NCBI GenBank assembly: GCA_946479075.1
Contig: CAMLDT010000077.1
Location: 1 to 14,391 of the forward strand
From: an uncultured Polaromonas sp.
GTDB lineage: Bacteria > Pseudomonadota > Gammaproteobacteria > Burkholderiales > Burkholderiaceae
Direction: 5' to 3'
DNA length: 14,391 nt
The notes under the pieces were generated by a model that saw nothing but the letters and a program-made list of their open reading frames with translations, was not told the origin of the DNA and ran no database searches. Positions 1 through 7,115 of this stretch are shown here, piece by piece (position 1 is the stretch's first letter; each line of letters opens with the position of its first letter). The translations under genes and the position numbers were made by a program.

Positions 1-168
1 AAAAGAAAGTCACCAAAGAAAAGGCGACCCGATGGTCTGGGTCCCCTGCGCTGCGGGGCAACCTCCGGTGCTCGGTCAAAGCGGGGTCTCGCTCGAACTC
101 GGCTTCGCCTCAGACAATCGCGATCCCTGATCCGCTTTGACCTGCGCTCCTCGGCCCAGCCCGACGGG
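1..168. repeat. Dispersed non-coding repeat with long inverted repeat
   Basis: The sequence opens with an AAAAGAAAGT...GGCGACCC block and continues with GC-rich text. An 11-bp perfect inverted repeat lies inside it: GGTCAAAGCGG at 74-84 and CCGCTTTGACC at 132-142, with 47 bases between the arms. No reading frame here looks like protein; the short ORFs that cross it are arginine- and serine-rich with no recognisable domain. From memory, blocks starting like this recur between genes in many Burkholderiales genomes. That is recollection, not a search result. It probably begins before the window. Confidence 0.6.
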
Positions 169-210
169 TGGGGAAGGAAGACAAGAAACCAATGCGGGGA
201 CAAATCCGGA

Positions 211-239
211 GTCCTTGAAGCGCGAAGCGCTTCAAGGAC
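211..239. repeat. Perfect 12-13 bp hairpin with GAA loop
   Basis: GTCCTTGAAGCG (211-222) is perfectly complementary to CGCTTCAAGGAC (228-239). C223 can also pair with G227, leaving a GAA triloop. No T-tract follows on either strand, so it is not a classical intrinsic terminator. It lies about 220 bases downstream of the kynA stop codon and might still act as an RNA-stabilising end, but it fits best as part of the repeat mosaic. Confidence 0.6.
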
Positions 240-317
240 GGGAATCCCAACAGTCGGTCATGTTTGCACGCGATCGCAGCGCACGCGTCCACATGAAGTC
301 CTCTGCCATCGCCCAGC

Positions 318-349
318 GGGGCGAGGGAGGGGTTGGGGAGGGAGTGGGG
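318..349 (+). other. Run of six G-tracts, possible G-quadruplex
   Basis: Six runs of three or four Gs occur within 32 bases on the plus strand, separated by one to three other bases. This meets the usual pattern for an intramolecular G-quadruplex (four runs of at least three G with short loops). It sits in the non-coding repeat region downstream of kynA; the complementary strand, which is the kynA sense strand, is C-rich. Folding is inferred, not shown. Confidence 0.35.
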
Positions 350-398
350 CGTTGCGCCTACTGTCCAGCGCGAACCACAGGCGCAGCGTGACGCAAAC

Positions 399-424
399 GC
401 TATGAATCCAATAGCTGGTGACGC
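399..424 (+). repeat. 26-bp motif, copy A (intergenic)
   Basis: One of three copies in the window of GCTA-N9-TAGCT-N-G-N3-CGC, all with identical spacing. GCTAT and ATAGC near the ends of the left half can pair. This copy lies 32 bases beyond the kynA stop codon. It matches copy B (in kynB) at 17 of 26 positions and copy C (in lolB) at 16 of 26. Confidence 0.5.
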
Positions 425-455
425 TTGACTGGCGTGGGTTACAGCCCGATTTGAC

Positions 456-1295
456 TCATAAATCTGTCCGCAGCTTCCAGATCTCCGGAAACAGCACCAC
501 ATCCAGCATCTTGCGCAGATAACTCACACCGCCCGTGCCGCCGGTGCCGCGCTTGAAGCCGATCACGCGTTCCACGGTGGTCACATGGCGGAAGCGCCAG
601 AGGCGGAAGGCGTCCTCCAGGTCGGTCAGTTCTTCGCCGAGCTGGTACAGGTCAAAGTATTTTTTCGGGTCGCGATACACCACCAGCCAGGCCTGCTCGA
701 CGGCCTCGCTTTCCACATAGGCCTGGGTCCAGTCGCGCTGCGTGTGGCTGGCCGGGACCGGCAGGCCGCGCCGGGCCAGCAGGCGCAGGGCCTCGTCGTA
801 GAGCGAAGGCGCTTCGTAGGCGGCCTGCACCTGCGCCAGCAGGTCGGGGCGGTGCGCGTGCGGCTTGAGCATGGCGGCATTCTTGTTGCCCAGCGCGAAT
901 TCGATGCAGCGGTATTGCGCGCTCTGGAAACCGCTGGAGTTGGCGAGGTAAGGCCGGATGGCGCTGTATTCGGGCGGTGTCATGGTGGCCAGCACGTCCC
1001 AGGCGTGCACCAGCTGCTCCATGATGCGGCTCACGCGCGCGAGTTTTTTGAAGGCATCACCGAGTTCATCGGCGGCCACATTGGCCATCGCCGCGCGCAA
1101 CTCGTGCAGCATCAGCTTCATCCAGAGCTCGCTGGTCTGGTGCTGCACGATGAACAGCATTTCGTCGTGCGCCGGTGACAGCGGCTTTTGTGCGCCCAGG
1201 ATGGCGTCAAGCTGCAGGTAGTCGCCGTAACTCATGTCACGGCTGAAGTCGAGCTGGGCTTTTTCGTCGGCGACGATGTTTTCGGGGGTGCGCAT
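456..1295 (-). CDS. kynA: Tryptophan 2,3-dioxygenase
   Basis: Haem enzyme that opens the indole ring of L-tryptophan to give N-formylkynurenine, the first step of the kynurenine pathway; cytosolic. The 279-residue product has the usual bacterial length. Visible motifs are [11 protein letters not shown] with the distal haem-pocket Phe48 and His52, Arg114 with the [10 protein letters not shown] segment (120-129), the proximal haem ligand His237 in [13 protein letters not shown], and the GTGGTGG loop with Thr251. The numbering is shifted by exactly three from the Xanthomonas enzyme (F51, H55, R117, H240, T254). I chose the ATG at 1295 because conserved sequence begins just after it. An upstream in-frame start at 1340 would add 15 residues that overlap kynU. 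The ATG lies two bases after the kynU stop (TGACCATG), so translation is probably coupled. It is the last gene of the operon although it acts first in the pathway. Confidence 0.96.
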   Translation of the reverse strand: MRTPENIVADEKAQLDFSRDMSYGDYLQLDAILGAQKPLSPAHDEMLFIVQHQTSELWMKLMLHELRAAMANVAADELGDAFKKLARVSRIMEQLVHAWDVLATMTPPEYSAIRPYLANSSGFQSAQYRCIEFALGNKNAAMLKPHAHRPDLLAQVQAAYEAPSLYDEALRLLARRGLPVPASHTQRDWTQAYVESEAVEQAWLVVYRDPKKYFDLYQLGEELTDLEDAFRLWRFRHVTTVERVIGFKRGTGGTGGVSYLRKMLDVVLFPEIWKLRTDL

Positions 1296-1297
1296 GG

Positions 1298-2677
1298 TCA
1301 GGTCACCGCGTGTTTCTGGTTGAACTCGGCGTTTTGCCATTCACCGGTTTCCAGCACCTGCTTCAGGTGTTCGACTGCATGCCAGACGTCTTCAAATCCG
1401 AGGTACAGCGGCGTGAAGCCGAAACGCAGGATGTCGGGTGTTGCCGTTCGCGCTGAGCCGGTCGAAGTATCACCGGCGCGGAAGTCGCCGATCACACCGC
1501 GTTGGATCAGCGCCTGCATGATGGCGTAGGCGCCCGAGTCACTGTCGCCGGGCCGCCCCAAGACGGTGATGGCCCCCTCGGGGGGCAGCGACCCGCGAAG
1601 CGGCGGAGCGTGGGGGCCCTGGCTTCTGGTGAGGCAGACCTGCGAGCCGCGTTGTGCGTGGTCGCGCGGCGTGGCCAGGCCCAGGCCGTGCCCGCCGCAG
1701 CGTTCTTCCACCAGCGCAATGAACAGGTCGGTCAGCGCCAGCGACTTGGCCCGCAACGCCGCCATGCCGCCCAGGGCCTCGGCCGCGCCAAACACGTCCA
1801 GCCCGCACTCCAGCGCCGCCAGGCTCAGGATGGGCTGGGTGCCGCACAGGTAACGCGTGACGCCGGGCGCAGGCCGGTAGCCCGGCGTGAATTCAAACGG
1901 GGCGGCATGGCCCCACCAGCCTGACAGCGGCTGCCGGAACCGGTCGGCATGGGCCGGGTTGACCCAGACAAAGGCCGGCGCGCCGGGGCCGCCGTTGAGG
2001 TATTTGTAGCCGCAACCCACGGCAAAGTCGGCGTTCGCGCCGTTTAGGTCCACCGGCACGGCGCCGGCGCTGTGCGCCAGGTCCCAGACGGCCAGGCAAC
2101 CAGCGGCATGGGCCGCGGCCGTCAGCGCAGCCATGTCGTGCATGGCGCCGGTGCGGTAGTTGACGTGGGTCAGCATCAGCACGGCCGCGTCACTGTCCAG
2201 TGCGTCAGGGATGCCCTCGGGTTCGACCAATTTCAGTGTGTAGCCACGCTCCCGGCACAGGCCCTCGGCGATATAGAGGTCGGTTGGAAAGTTGCTGCGT
2301 TCGCTGACCATGGTTTTTTTGCCCGGCGCATCTTCTGCGGCGATGGACAGCGCGGCGCTCAGCACCTTGTAGAGATTGACCGATGTGCTGTCGGTGACCA
2401 CCACTTCGCCGGCAGCAGCGCCAAGCAGCGGCGCAATTTTGTTGCCCAGGACTTGCGGCAAATGAAACCAGCCGGCGCTGTTCCATGAGCGGATCAGGTC
2501 GCGACCCCATTCCTGGGTGATGACATCTGCCACGCGCGCGGCCGCCGTTTTGGGCAGGACACCCAGCGAATTGCCGTCGAGATAAATCACGCCTTCGGGC
2601 AGCACAAAGTGATTGCGCAAGGCGCGCAGCGGGTCGCCGGCGTCAAGCGCGCGGCAGTCGTTCAAGGTGTTGGTCAT
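1298..2677 (-). CDS. kynU: Kynureninase with two in-frame repeat inserts
   Basis: PLP enzyme cleaving kynurenine to anthranilate and L-alanine. The fold is clear: YLDGNSLG near 32-39, Asp199 and His202 in VWDLAHSAG, and the PLP lysine Lys225 in [26 protein letters not shown] (414-425) holds Arg418, which corresponds by motif to the substrate-carboxylate arginine of known kynureninases. The product is 459 residues; relatives are usually near 415-425. The excess sits in two places: residues about 349-380 (after RGSQVC, before GAYAIMQAL) and 402-413 (between DFRA and PDILRF). Both are encoded by palindromic repeat DNA, listed separately, and both keep the frame, so this is probably a working gene rather than a pseudogene. 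The start ATG overlaps the kynB stop by four bases (ATGA). Confidence 0.93.
   Translation of the reverse strand: MTNTLNDCRALDAGDPLRALRNHFVLPEGVIYLDGNSLGVLPKTAAARVADVITQEWGRDLIRSWNSAGWFHLPQVLGNKIAPLLGAAAGEVVVTDSTSVNLYKVLSAALSIAAEDAPGKKTMVSERSNFPTDLYIAEGLCRERGYTLKLVEPEGIPDALDSDAAVLMLTHVNYRTGAMHDMAALTAAAHAAGCLAVWDLAHSAGAVPVDLNGANADFAVGCGYKYLNGGPGAPAFVWVNPAHADRFRQPLSGWWGHAAPFEFTPGYRPAPGVTRYLCGTQPILSLAALECGLDVFGAAEALGGMAALRAKSLALTDLFIALVEERCGGHGLGLATPRDHAQRGSQVCLTRSQGPHAPPLRGSLPPEGAITVLGRPGDSDSGAYAIMQALIQRGVIGDFRAGDTSTGSARTATPDILRFGFTPLYLGFEDVWHAVEHLKQVLETGEWQNAEFNQKHAVT
1439..1474 (-). repeat. 36-bp in-frame repeat insert in kynU (insert 2)
   Basis: These 36 bases encode [12 protein letters not shown] (residues 402-413), absent from the kynureninase pattern I know, where DFRA runs straight into PDILRF. 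The DNA contains TTCGCGCTGAGCC followed by GGTCGAAG, with TTCG (1447-1450) and CGAA (1463-1466) able to pair. Outer bases GGTG (1437-1440) and CACC (1471-1474) are also complementary. From memory it belongs to the widespread TTCG...GAGC...GTCGAAG family of intergenic palindromes in proteobacteria. Exact edges are uncertain by a few bases. Confidence 0.7.
1571..1618 (-). repeat. 48-bp palindromic core of in-frame insert in kynU (insert 1)
   Basis: Outer arms GGCCCCC (1571-1577) and GGGGGCC (1612-1618) are complementary. Inside are two further hairpins: GCCCCC-TCG-GGGGGC at 1572-1586 and CCGC-GAA-GCGG at 1593-1603. The core is 48 bases, exactly 16 codons, encoding residues 354-369 ([16 protein letters not shown]). 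Five-base direct repeats GGTGA flank it at 1565-1569 and 1628-1632, 63 bases apart (21 codons), which may be a target duplication or chance. From memory, almost the same text is a common intergenic repeat in Comamonadaceae. Confidence 0.72.
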
Positions 2678-3306
2678 AAGGCTCTCAGGATGGCGCGCAC
2701 GGGGGAGGCGTCGGCCTGCATCAGTTTGAGCGGCAGGGCAATCAGTTCATAGTCGCCGGCAGGGACCTCATCGAGCACGAGGTTCTCCAGCACGCGCAGA
2801 CCGTGTTTGAGCAGCAACTGGTGGCTGGGCAGCTCCTGGCTGGTGGACGGGTCCACGCTGGGCGTGTCGATGCCCACCAGCGCTATGTTTTTAGTAGCTA
2901 GCAGCGCAAGCGTGGCGGGGGCCAGAGCCGTAAATGATGCCCAATCCTGGCTGGCGACGGCGCTTGTGCGCAGCAGCACGCGTGGAGGCAGGCTGTCCAG
3001 CGCATGCGCGATGTGCTGCGGCTCGACCAGCGGCCCACAGTCCAGGCAGTGGATCACGCGGCAGGGGCCGAGATAGGGTTGCAGGTCAACGGCGCCAATC
3101 GCTGCCTCGCCATTGGCGTAGTGCATGGGCGCGTCCGCATGCGCGCCGGTGTGCGGCGAAAACGTCAGGGTGTTGACGTTGACCGGACAGTCCGGCGACA
3201 GCGCAAAGTGCAGCTTTTGCGAATACGGCGCGTCGCCCGGAAACACGGCCGCGTGTTCGTCCACCGGTGGCGAAATGTCCCAGATGCGGGGCTTGGCAGT
3301 TGTCAT
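2674..3306 (-). CDS. kynB: Kynurenine formamidase
   Basis: Metal-dependent (cyclase-fold) amidase that hydrolyses N-formylkynurenine to kynurenine and formate, the second pathway step; cytosolic. The 210-residue product matches the family. Metal and catalytic residues are in place: His52, His56 and Asp58 in the HTGAHADAP motif, His62, then His162 and Glu174 in the C-terminal part. FPGD (22-25) is the usual N-terminal signature. It is the first gene of kynB-kynU-kynA; its TGA overlaps the kynU ATG (ATGA). No good Shine-Dalgarno sequence is visible before the ATG at 3306. Residues 135-142 (LLATKNIA) are encoded by a copy of the 26-bp repeat motif and use the codons CTA and ATA, which are rare in such GC-rich DNA. 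Relatives have a different sequence of the same length there, so the repeat replaces rather than lengthens. Confidence 0.95.
   Translation of the reverse strand: MTTAKPRIWDISPPVDEHAAVFPGDAPYSQKLHFALSPDCPVNVNTLTFSPHTGAHADAPMHYANGEAAIGAVDLQPYLGPCRVIHCLDCGPLVEPQHIAHALDSLPPRVLLRTSAVASQDWASFTALAPATLALLATKNIALVGIDTPSVDPSTSQELPSHQLLLKHGLRVLENLVLDEVPAGDYELIALPLKLMQADASPVRAILRAL
2882..2907 (+). repeat. 26-bp motif, copy B (inside kynB)
   Basis: Second copy of GCTA-N9-TAGCT-N-G-N3-CGC, lying antisense to kynB. It matches copy C at 20 of 26 positions. GCTA and TAGC can pair across the 9-base middle. The kynB strand reads it as ALLATKNIA without disturbing the frame. It lies between the conserved parts of KynB that hold the catalytic residues, just before [10 protein letters not shown]. 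Confidence 0.5.
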
Positions 3307-3347
3307 GTTTTTGAAGGTAGCACCATCAAAAAGCCCGTGGTGTCGGT

Positions 3348-3371
3348 TATTTCCAACAGGCTTCGGAAATA
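3348..3371. promoter_or_regulatory. Dyad between kynB and the divergent dehydrogenase
   Basis: TATTTCC (3348-3354) and GGAAATA (3365-3371) form a perfect 7-bp inverted repeat with a 10-base centre. The symmetry continues outward as GGT/ACC with one extra base. The dyad is 42 bases upstream of the kynB start and 95 bases upstream of the dehydrogenase start, in the only non-coding DNA able to hold both promoters. In Pseudomonas the kyn genes are controlled by an Lrp/AsnC-type regulator, KynR. No regulator gene is present here, so calling this an operator is inference. Confidence 0.35.
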
Positions 3372-3466
3372 CCGGGCCTTCAGCGAAAAGCCGGGGCGGG
3401 CTGTACAGTCTCTGGCTGGCGCGCGGGGACAGGCGCTTTCAACATCCACATCATTCGGAGCACAAC

Positions 3467-4228
3467 ATGGCATCAAGCGGAAAAGGCAAAGTGGCACTGG
3501 TCACAGGCGCAGGAACAGGGATCGGCAAGGCAGTGGCGCTGGCGCTGCTGCGCGCGGACTACAGCGTGGTGCTGGTGGGCCGCCGGTCCGAACCGCTGAG
3601 TGAGGCCGTCAAGGCCTCCGGCGCCGACAGCCGTGCGCTGGCTGTGCCCTGCGACGTGAGCCAGCCCGATGCCGTGCGCGCGGCCTTTGACCTGGCGCAG
3701 CAGACCTTTGGCCGGCTGGACCTGCTGTTCAACAACGCCGGCGTGGGCGCGCCGCCAGTGCCCATGGAAGATCTCAGCTTCGAGCAATGGCAAAACGTGG
3801 TCAACATCAACCTGACCGGCTCTTTCCTGTGCGCACAACACGCGATCCGGCTGATGAAGGCCCAGTCGCCGCAGGGTGGCCGCATCATCAACAACGGCTC
3901 GATCTCGGCGCACGCGCCACGGCCCAACTCGGCGCCCTACACGGCGACCAAACACGCGATCACCGGCCTGACCAAATCAATCTCGCTCGACTGCCGCAAG
4001 TACGACATCGCCTGCGGGCAGATCGACATCGGCAATGCGCACACCGAGCTTGCTGCACGCATGGCCAATGGTGTGCCGCAGGCCAATGGCGAGATTGCGG
4101 TGGAGCCGCTGATGGATGTGGAGCATGTCGCCGATGCGGTGGTGCACATGGCCTCGCTGCCGCTGGCGACGAATGTCCAGTTCATGACCATCATGGCGAC
4201 AAAAATGCCGTTTGTGGGACGCGGCTAG
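3467..4228 (+). CDS. Short-chain dehydrogenase/reductase (SDR)
   Basis: NAD(P)-dependent oxidoreductase of the classical SDR family; the substrate cannot be told from sequence. The 253-residue product shows the TGAGTGIG cofactor loop (13-20), NNAG (89-92), NINLTG (113-118), and the catalytic Ser145, Tyr158 and Lys162 (YTATK). The segment following Arg40 (GRRSEP) suggests NADP preference, but weakly. The ATG at 3467 has a GGAG Shine-Dalgarno six bases upstream (3457-3460). The longer upstream reading frame (from 3125) runs back through kynB antisense and is rejected. It is divergent from kynB and convergent with pth. The shared promoter region hints at a link to tryptophan catabolism, but nothing in the protein proves one. 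Confidence 0.9.
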   Translation: MASSGKGKVALVTGAGTGIGKAVALALLRADYSVVLVGRRSEPLSEAVKASGADSRALAVPCDVSQPDAVRAAFDLAQQTFGRLDLLFNNAGVGAPPVPMEDLSFEQWQNVVNINLTGSFLCAQHAIRLMKAQSPQGGRIINNGSISAHAPRPNSAPYTATKHAITGLTKSISLDCRKYDIACGQIDIGNAHTELAARMANGVPQANGEIAVEPLMDVEHVADAVVHMASLPLATNVQFMTIMATKMPFVGRG

Positions 4229-4275
4229 CCGGCCCTGCAGTTAACCACCTGCCACCCGGAATGACCTGAGGCCGT

Positions 4276-4290
4276 GCGGGCCGAGCCCGC
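4276..4290. terminator. Hairpin between convergent SDR gene and pth
   Basis: GCGGGC-CGA-GCCCGC forms a 6-bp stem in the 68-base gap between the two converging genes. There is no T-tract on either strand, so it is only a possible bidirectional transcription barrier. Confidence 0.25.
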
Positions 4291-4296
4291 GCTGCC

Positions 4297-4923
4297 CTAG
4301 TCGTTGGCAGGGTTGTCGGCTTCGGTCTTGCGCGGTGGCTTGGGCCGCGGCGGCGTGCTGGTGTGGATCAGCATCGTGGCTTTTTCCATCTCGCCGGCCA
4401 GCAGTGCGGGCAGCGCCTTGAGCGAACGGGCAATGCTGTCCTCAATCGCCACCCGGTGTTCCTGCGAGGGCTTCTTGAGCACCCAGTTGATCACCTCGGC
4501 CTTCACGCCCGGATGGCCGACGCCGATGCGAAGCCGCCAGTAGTCACCGGTGCCCAGTTGCGCGTGGACGTCGCGCAGGCCGTTGTGGCCAGCGTGACTG
4601 CCGCCGAACTTGAGTTTGGCCTGGCCGGGAACGATGTCGAGTTCGTCATGTGCCACCAGAATTTCTTCGGGCGCAATCTTGAAAAAACGTGCCAGCGCGG
4701 CGACCGATTTGCCGGACAGGTTCATGAAGGTCAGCGGCTCCAGCAGCCAGACGGTCTGGCCAGCAACGGTGGTGCGGGCGACACGGCCGTGGTAGTTTTT
4801 GTCCAGCACCGGTGTCACTTTGAGTTCGCGCGCCAGCGCCTCGGTCCACCAGAAACCGGCGTTGTGGCGGGTGGCTTCGTAGTCAGGGCCGGGATTGCCC
4901 AGGCCCACAAAAAGTTTGATCAT
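4297..4923 (-). CDS. pth: Peptidyl-tRNA hydrolase
   Basis: Releases peptides from prematurely dropped peptidyl-tRNA, recycling tRNA; essential and cytosolic. Active-site residues fall at exactly the E. coli positions: Asn10 (GNPG), the catalytic His20 (TRHNAGF), Asn68 (TFMNLSG), Asp93 (HDELD) and Asn114 (HNGLR). At 208 residues it is slightly longer than the 194-residue E. coli enzyme. The extra length is a proline- and lysine-rich tail after about residue 188, probably disordered. It follows rplY on the same strand but is separated from it by an intrinsic terminator, so it needs read-through or its own promoter in the 70 bases before the ATG. I could not identify that promoter with confidence, and no strong Shine-Dalgarno is visible. 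Confidence 0.96.
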   Translation of the reverse strand: MIKLFVGLGNPGPDYEATRHNAGFWWTEALARELKVTPVLDKNYHGRVARTTVAGQTVWLLEPLTFMNLSGKSVAALARFFKIAPEEILVAHDELDIVPGQAKLKFGGSHAGHNGLRDVHAQLGTGDYWRLRIGVGHPGVKAEVINWVLKKPSQEHRVAIEDSIARSLKALPALLAGEMEKATMLIHTSTPPRPKPPRKTEADNPAND

Positions 4924-4991
4924 GCGTCGGTGTGAAATGAAAACGATGGGATCGGCTACGGATTATCAATGCGGCCACCCATTACCCCCAA

Positions 4992-5025
4992 GAAAAAGCC
5001 CCTGGCCTCCGGGGAGGGCAGGGGC
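4992..5025 (-). terminator. Intrinsic terminator after rplY
   Basis: On the minus strand the stem GCCCCTG/CAGGGGC (plus positions 5019-5025 and 4998-5004), with an inner CCTC/GAGG stem, is followed by TTTTTCTT (down to about 4990). It begins about 34 bases after the rplY stop. A second small hairpin (GGCC/GGCC, 5030-5043) lies between it and the stop codon. Confidence 0.8.
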
Positions 5026-5058
5026 CGCTGGCCTTCTCAGGCCACCGTGTGCCTTGAA

Positions 5059-5754
5059 TTATTTCTTGGCAGCAGGCTTGGCAGCGTCGGCCTTGGCGCC
5101 GGCTTTGGCTTCCTTGGCGGCAGCAGCCTTGGCAGCTTTCGGGTCCACTGGCGCGGCGGCTGCCGCAGCAGCTGCAGCATCGGCTTCGGCTTCTTCCGAA
5201 ACGGAAGATACCGACACCAGCACCGGGTTTTCCTGGCCCTTGGCCACGAACTTCACGCCCTTGGGCAGGGTGATGTCCTTCAGGTGCAGCGGGCTGCCTT
5301 TTTTCAGGCCGCTCAGGTCGATGGCGATGAACTCTGGCAGGTCCTTGGGCATGCAGGAAATGCTCAGCTCGGTCATCACGTGGTTGACCAGGCAGTTTTC
5401 TGCCTTGACGGCTGGGGACTCTTCCTCACCGCTGTAATGCAGAGGCACCTTCATGGTCAGGCGGGTGCGGGCGTCCACGCGCTGGAAATCCACGTGCTGG
5501 ATCATCTGCTTGTAGGGGTGCATTTGCAGGTCGCGCAGCAGGACTTTTTCAGTCTTGCCGCCGAGTTCCATTTCCAGCACGGAGGCGTGGAAAGCTTCTT
5601 TCTTGATGGCGTGGAACAGCGCGTTGTGATCGATTTCGATCAGTGACGGTTCGCCGGAACCACCGTAAACAATACCGGGCGTGCGGCCGGTGATGCGGAG
5701 ACGGCGGCTCGCACCCGTGCCCTGCTTTGCGCGCTCAAAAGCGACGAATTTCAT
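5059..5754 (-). CDS. rplY: Large-subunit ribosomal protein bL25 (CTC/TL5 form)
   Basis: Binds 5S rRNA in the large ribosomal subunit. The 231-residue product is the long form: an N-terminal L25 domain (about 1-95, starting MKFVAFERAKQGTGASRR with PGIVYGG near 26-32), then the C-terminal beta domain seen in CTC and TL5 proteins (about 96-185). A tail after about residue 190 is almost only Ala, Lys, Glu and Asp and is probably disordered. The ATG at 5754 is chosen because GGAG lies six bases upstream; a TTG at 5766 in the same frame would place the Shine-Dalgarno inside the gene. It lies downstream of prs and upstream of pth, the usual order in betaproteobacteria. A hairpin in its leader is listed separately. 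Confidence 0.95.
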   Translation of the reverse strand: MKFVAFERAKQGTGASRRLRITGRTPGIVYGGSGEPSLIEIDHNALFHAIKKEAFHASVLEMELGGKTEKVLLRDLQMHPYKQMIQHVDFQRVDARTRLTMKVPLHYSGEEESPAVKAENCLVNHVMTELSISCMPKDLPEFIAIDLSGLKKGSPLHLKDITLPKGVKFVAKGQENPVLVSVSSVSEEAEADAAAAAAAAAPVDPKAAKAAAAKEAKAGAKADAAKPAAKK

Positions 5755-5799
5755 AATCAACTCCAATAAAGAACGGACCGCGACCAGTCTCGTTCCGGT

Positions 5800-5851
5800 T
5801 TAAAAGGCTGCCAGCACGATGAAGTCCCTGGACCTCGCGGGCACGGCAGCC
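5800..5851 (-). terminator. Large-loop hairpin between prs and rplY
   Basis: On the minus strand GGCTGCC and GGCAGCC (plus 5845-5851 and 5806-5812) can pair around a 32-base loop, followed by TTTTAA. On the plus strand the same arms are followed by GGCTTTTTG. It could be a weak prs terminator or a leader structure that attenuates rplY. The large loop makes either call uncertain. Confidence 0.35.
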
Positions 5852-5867
5852 GGCTTTTTGTTTCAGA

Positions 5868-6842
5868 TCAGAACAGGTTGTCCTGGTCCGAAAACAAACT
5901 CATGACCGACTCACCCCTGGCAATGCGCTGGATGGTCTCGGCAATCAGCGGGGCCACGGAGAGCTGGCGAATTTTCTTGCAGTCCTGCGCGCTCTGGCTC
6001 AGCGGAATGGTGTTGGTGATGACCACTTCGTCAAGGGCGTCGCCCTGCGCAATGCGTTCAATCGCCGGACCCGAAAAGATCGGGTGCGTGCAATACGCGT
6101 AAACCTTTTTGGCGCCGCGCTCCTTGAGCACCTCGGCAGCCTTGACCAGCGTGCCGGCGGTGTCGATCATGTCGTCCATGATCACGCAGTTGCGCCCGTC
6201 GATGTCGCCGATCACGTGCATCACTTCAGAGACATTGGCCTTGGGCCGGCGCTTGTCGATGATGGCCATGTCGCAGCCGAGCTGCTTGGCCAGTGCGCGC
6301 GCGCGCACCACGCCGCCGACGTCGGGCGACACCACCATCAGGTCGTTGTAGTTTTTCTGGCGCAAGTCACCCAGCAACACCGGCGAGGCATAGATGTTGT
6401 CCACCGGGATGTCGAAGAAGCCCTGGATCTGGTCGGCATGCAGGTCCATGGTCAGCACGCGCGACACACCGACGGCCTGCAGCATGTTGGCCACCACCTT
6501 GGCGCTGATGGGCACGCGGGCGGAACGCGGGCGGCGGTCCTGGCGGGCGTAGCCGAAATAAGGGATCACGGCGGAAATGCGCTCGGCCGATGCACGCTTG
6601 AGCGCATCAACCATGATCAGCAGTTCCATGATGTTTTCGTTGGTCGGTGCGCAGGTGGACTGCACCACAAACACATCACGTGCACGGACGTTCTGCTGGA
6701 TCTCGACCGTCACTTCCCCATCAGAAAAGCGGCCGACGTGGGCCGCACCCAGCGAAATGCCCAGGTGCTGGGCGATTTCGGAAGCCATGCCCGGATTGGC
6801 ATTGCCCGTGAAAAGCATGAAGTCGGGATGGTGCGTTTGCAT
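5868..6842 (-). CDS. prs: Ribose-phosphate pyrophosphokinase (PRPP synthase)
   Basis: Makes PRPP from ribose 5-phosphate and ATP for nucleotide, histidine, tryptophan and NAD synthesis; cytosolic. The 324-residue product has RFSDGE (38-43), [10 protein letters not shown] (95-104), His135 in MDLHADQ, the flexible loop [10 protein letters not shown] (197-206) and the PRPP-binding motif DDMIDTAGT (223-231). The ATG at 6842 gives an N-terminus ([18 protein letters not shown]) of the type common in this group; Met9 is an alternative, and neither has a clear Shine-Dalgarno. Transcription from the upstream tRNA gene should stop at tandem terminators, so prs probably has its own promoter in 6843-7055. 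Confidence 0.96.
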   Translation of the reverse strand: MQTHHPDFMLFTGNANPGMASEIAQHLGISLGAAHVGRFSDGEVTVEIQQNVRARDVFVVQSTCAPTNENIMELLIMVDALKRASAERISAVIPYFGYARQDRRPRSARVPISAKVVANMLQAVGVSRVLTMDLHADQIQGFFDIPVDNIYASPVLLGDLRQKNYNDLMVVSPDVGGVVRARALAKQLGCDMAIIDKRRPKANVSEVMHVIGDIDGRNCVIMDDMIDTAGTLVKAAEVLKERGAKKVYAYCTHPIFSGPAIERIAQGDALDEVVITNTIPLSQSAQDCKKIRQLSVAPLIAETIQRIARGESVMSLFSDQDNLF

Positions 6843-7055
6843 GTGGGGCCCAGCGGATGTCTAGGGGAAATCGTGGCTGAAATCAGGTCGGCAATAAAAG
6901 CATCAAATCAGGGACGCTCCCTGTGCCCATTCCATGTCACGGCGGCTTATCCGCAGGATCCGCCGGGTCCGGCCCAGCCCGTCAAGGGCGTGACCGAGGC
7001 CGACAGACCGGAGACACTCAACAGTCAGCGAGCACGGACCCTTTGTCATCGGGTC
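6843..7055 (-). promoter_or_regulatory. prs: prs leader region with two hairpins
   Basis: The 213 bases between the tRNA terminators and prs should contain the prs promoter, but I see no convincing -35/-10 pair. Two inverted repeats are visible: CAGGGA-CGC-TCCCTG (6909-6923), and GGCGG/CCGCC with ATCC/GGAT inside (6941-6964, one 3-base bulge). No reading frame here looks coding. Confidence 0.3.
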
Positions 7056-7105
7056 TAAAAACACGGGCCCCACATGGGACCCGAAAACACGGCCCTTTGG
7101 GGGCC
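7056..7105 (-). terminator. Tandem intrinsic terminators after tRNA-Gln
   Basis: Read on the minus strand, the first hairpin is GGCCC-CCAAA-GGGCC followed by GTGTTTT. The second is CGGGTCCC-ATGT-GGGGCCCG (8 bp, one G-T wobble) followed by TGTTTTTAG. The second (plus 7064-7083 with the T-tract at 7057-7061) is a strong intrinsic terminator. They begin 11 bases after the tRNA 3' end. Confidence 0.8.
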
Positions 7106-7115
7106 CTGAGAATTT

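Noticed and set aside
110..502. 130-residue minus-strand ORF and an 84-residue plus-strand ORF (137-391) in the first 500 bases
   Set aside because: Both run through palindromic repeat DNA, have Arg/Ser/Pro-rich low-information sequence and no ribosome binding site; the minus one also overlaps the kynA 3' end.
1561..1640. Insertion sequence remnant in kynU
   Set aside because: There is no transposase text and no long terminal repeats; the size and nested hairpins fit a small palindromic repeat instead.
1298..2677. kynU as a pseudogene because of its inserts
   Set aside because: The frame is open throughout, all recognisable catalytic segments are present, and both inserts are multiples of three bases. 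Loss of activity is still possible but not shown.
3125..3466. N-terminal extension of the SDR gene
   Set aside because: The extra 114 residues are kynB antisense and leader DNA; the Rossmann motif and the GGAG site place the start at 3467.
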